From positions 1 through 8,160 of the forward strand of contig DATGZX010000426.1 in the NCBI GenBank assembly GCA_035296965.1: a stretch of 8,160 bases of DNA, written 5' to 3'. The translations under genes were made by a program, and so were the position numbers. Below, piece by piece: positions 7,140 through 8,160 of the stretch; positions within the stretch are counted from its first letter, which is position 1, and every line of letters starts with the position of its first letter. Source of the DNA: DATGZX01 sp035296965 (GTDB lineage: Bacteria > Planctomycetota > Planctomycetia > Gemmatales > Gemmataceae). The notes beneath the pieces are model-generated. The model was not told where the DNA came from. It saw nothing but the letters and a program-made list of their open reading frames with translations, and made no database searches.

Positions 7140-7754
7140 ATGAGATTTCAGAGTCTGTCCGACAAGCGCTCCCCTCTCCCCTGTACTCGGGGGAGAGGGG
7201 TTGGGGGTGAGGGGGTTTTGCCTGGGCAAGCCGTGCCCCCTCACCCCAACCCCTCTCCCCCGGAGCAGGGGCGAGGGGCTTTTCGGCTAGACTCTCACCA
7301 ACGCTTGCGACCCGGTCTGGCGGCGTTGAGCGTGGCTCTTTTGTTGACGGGTTGCGGGAAGAGCGCTTCGTCTCCGGCCACGACCCCGTCCAAGGGAGGC
7401 GCCGGAGCACCTGCGCAGATGTCCCTGCGCCGAGTCATCGACCGCTCAAGAGTGCAAAATGACTTCCGCCAGTTGGCCCTTTACTATGCTAATTACAGCG
7501 CTCTGCAAAATCGGTCTCCCGGCAAGCTAGACGACCTGAAGGCCGATATCGAGCGCGACATGCCCAAGCTCTACAAGGCCATCGAGGAAGGGAATTACGT
7601 GGTTATCTGGAGTCTGCCGCATCTGTCTTCGGAGGTAGTGCTCGCATACGAAAAGGAGCCTGATGAGAACGGCCTGCGCTGGGTCGCGAACGGAGACGGC
7701 TCCGTGAAAAGACTGAACCCGGAAGACTTTGAGAAGGCGCTGAAGGCGAAATAG
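7140..7754 (+). CDS. Small lipoprotein of unknown function, repeat inserted in N-terminus
   Basis: Read from the ATG at 7140 this is a 204-residue protein. It has a hydrophobic segment (about 59-69) and a lipobox L-T-G-C with Cys72 as the probable lipidation site, followed by a Ser/Pro/Gly-rich linker (73-92). The C-terminal domain contains RVQNDFRQLALYY (104-116), YVVIWSLPHLSSEVVLAYEK (153-172) and GDGSVKRL (185-192). This pattern of an ALYY helix, a V-AYEK strand and a DGSVK turn is, from memory, common in planctomycete-specific lipoproteins and resembles the end of pseudopilin-like DUF1559 proteins. No enzymatic residues are apparent. Residues 11-47 come from a palindromic repeat, so the predicted signal peptide is abnormally long. 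A TTG at 7305 would give a 149-residue protein with a normal 17-residue signal but has no ribosome-binding site. Deep in a nuo operon this gene is unexpected. It may be co-transcribed without being a complex I part. Confidence 0.7.
   Translation: MRFQSLSDKRSPLPCTRGRGVGGEGVLPGQAVPPHPNPSPPEQGRGAFRLDSHQRLRPGLAALSVALLLTGCGKSASSPATTPSKGGAGAPAQMSLRRVIDRSRVQNDFRQLALYYANYSALQNRSPGKLDDLKADIERDMPKLYKAIEEGNYVVIWSLPHLSSEVVLAYEKEPDENGLRWVANGDGSVKRLNPEDFEKALKAK
7171..7278. repeat. Palindromic CCCCTCTCCCC repeat inside the lipoprotein gene
   Basis: Arms 7171-7215 and 7236-7278 are near-complementary inverted copies around a 20-nt centre. The first arm contains its own perfect 11-bp stem: CCCCTCTCCCC (7171-7181) with GGGGAGAGGGG (7190-7200). 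The second contains a matching stem with one mismatch. The 108-nt length is a multiple of three and the frame stays open through it, giving Pro/Gly/Arg-rich filler. From memory, repeats of this wording are widespread in bacteria and are known to sit in or near coding regions. The flanking GCT at 7168-7170 and 7278-7280 could be a tiny target duplication, but that is too short to trust. Confidence 0.75.
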
Positions 7755-7774
7755 TGCGTTTTTGGGTAGACGAT

Positions 7775-7868
7775 ATCGTTTAGCCGCGACCCTGCGGGGA
7801 GCGCGGAACTGACGGCGACCCGTGGCCTTGTGTTTGACGCGCTCCCCGCAGGGTCGCGGCTAAACGAT
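7775..7868. repeat. 31-bp perfect inverted repeat before nuoG
   Basis: Bases 7775-7805 and 7838-7868 are exact reverse complements over 31 bp, separated by 32 nt. The arm includes TTTAGCCGCGACCCTGCGGG. There is no T-run after the stem, so it is not a standard terminator, though the folded RNA would be very stable. Similar AGCCGCGACC palindromes are, from memory, a familiar dispersed element in planctomycete genomes. It lies 20 bp after the lipoprotein stop and 43 bp before nuoG. No transposase is present in the window. Confidence 0.85.
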
Positions 7869-7889
7869 TCGATTATGGGAACTGATCAG

Positions 7890-7902
7890 GCATTGGCAAT
7901 GC
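7890..7902. other. Small dyad next to the nuoG start
   Basis: GCATTG and CAATGC flank a single G, making a 13-bp dyad that ends 9 nt before the nuoG ATG. It occupies the place where a ribosome-binding site would normally lie. It could be an operator-like site, a minor hairpin or chance. Confidence 0.3.
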
Positions 7903-7911
7903 GGACAAACT

Positions 7912-8160
7912 ATGGCGGTCGTTTACGTCAATAACAACCCGGTCGATATCGGCAACGAGAAGCTGAACCTGATTCAGGCGGCTCTCAAGGGCGGCGTGTT
8001 CATCCCGCACTACTGCTGGCACCCGGCCCTCACGGTGGTCGCTAGTTGCCGGATGTGCCTGGTCGAGGTCGGCGAGCGCAAGCCGGACGGCACCATCGTC
8101 ATGCAGCCCAGAGTCGTCCCTGCCTGTCAGACGCCCGCCAAGGACGGCACCGTCATCGTC
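7912..8160 (+). CDS. nuoG: NADH-quinone oxidoreductase subunit G, 5' part
   Basis: These are the first 83 codons of the large Fe-S subunit (75-kDa family) of the NADH-oxidising module; the gene continues beyond the window. The visible part is the N-terminal ferredoxin-like domain, with 2Fe-2S (N1b) ligands Cys35, Cys46, Cys49 and Cys72 in HYCWHPAL, SCRMC and PACQTP. The gap of 22 residues between the third and fourth ligands is four longer than in E. coli. The ATG at 7912 gives the usual family N-terminus (VYVNNNPVDI). There is no clear Shine-Dalgarno; GCGGA at 7901-7905 is the best candidate and is weak. It follows the lipoprotein gene and the 31-bp inverted repeat, 801 bp after nuoF. Confidence 0.93.
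   Translation, partial: MAVVYVNNNPVDIGNEKLNLIQAALKGGVFIPHYCWHPALTVVASCRMCLVEVGERKPDGTIVMQPRVVPACQTPAKDGTVIV

Overview
The window is a stretch of bacterial chromosome, most likely from the phylum Planctomycetota. The phylum call rests on lineage-typical wording in the complex I proteins (NuoD reads GPQHPATHTTLRL and PDIGYLHSGF where most bacteria have HG and PHIGYLH), on the family of the small lipoprotein between nuoF and nuoG, and on the dense palindromic intergenic repeats. It is inferred from memory of these families, not from a search. All genes lie on the + strand and the coding parts are GC-rich.

Layout. Positions 27-1373 encode biotin carboxylase (accC), the ATP-dependent half of acetyl-CoA carboxylase; accB would be expected just before the window. 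Positions 1374-2385 are about 1 kb without a credible gene. This stretch holds a composite hairpin repeat directly after accC, an AT-rich island (about 41% GC over 1621-1920), a 9-bp-periodic repeat, a run of stem-loops, and a clear intrinsic terminator at 2293-2320. Positions 2386-5662 hold nuoA, nuoB, nuoC, nuoD and nuoE, packed with overlaps or gaps of 25-35 bp. The rest of the operon is stretched. A 116-bp gap with a long double hairpin separates nuoE from nuoF (5779-7110). Then come a small lipoprotein gene (7140-7754), a 31-bp perfect inverted repeat (7775-7868), and the first 83 codons of nuoG (from 7912), which runs off the end.

Function. NuoA is a membrane subunit. NuoB, C and D form the connecting module that carries cluster N2 and the quinone site. 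NuoE, F and G form the NADH-oxidising module with FMN and the first Fe-S clusters. The expected cluster ligands are visible in NuoB, E, F and the start of NuoG, so this looks like a functional type I NADH:quinone oxidoreductase whose remaining genes should follow downstream.

The most unusual feature is that every loose junction of this operon carries a different palindromic element. One of these elements lies in frame inside the signal-peptide region of the lipoprotein gene that is wedged between nuoF and nuoG. I see no CRISPR array, transposase, integrase, tRNA or rRNA.
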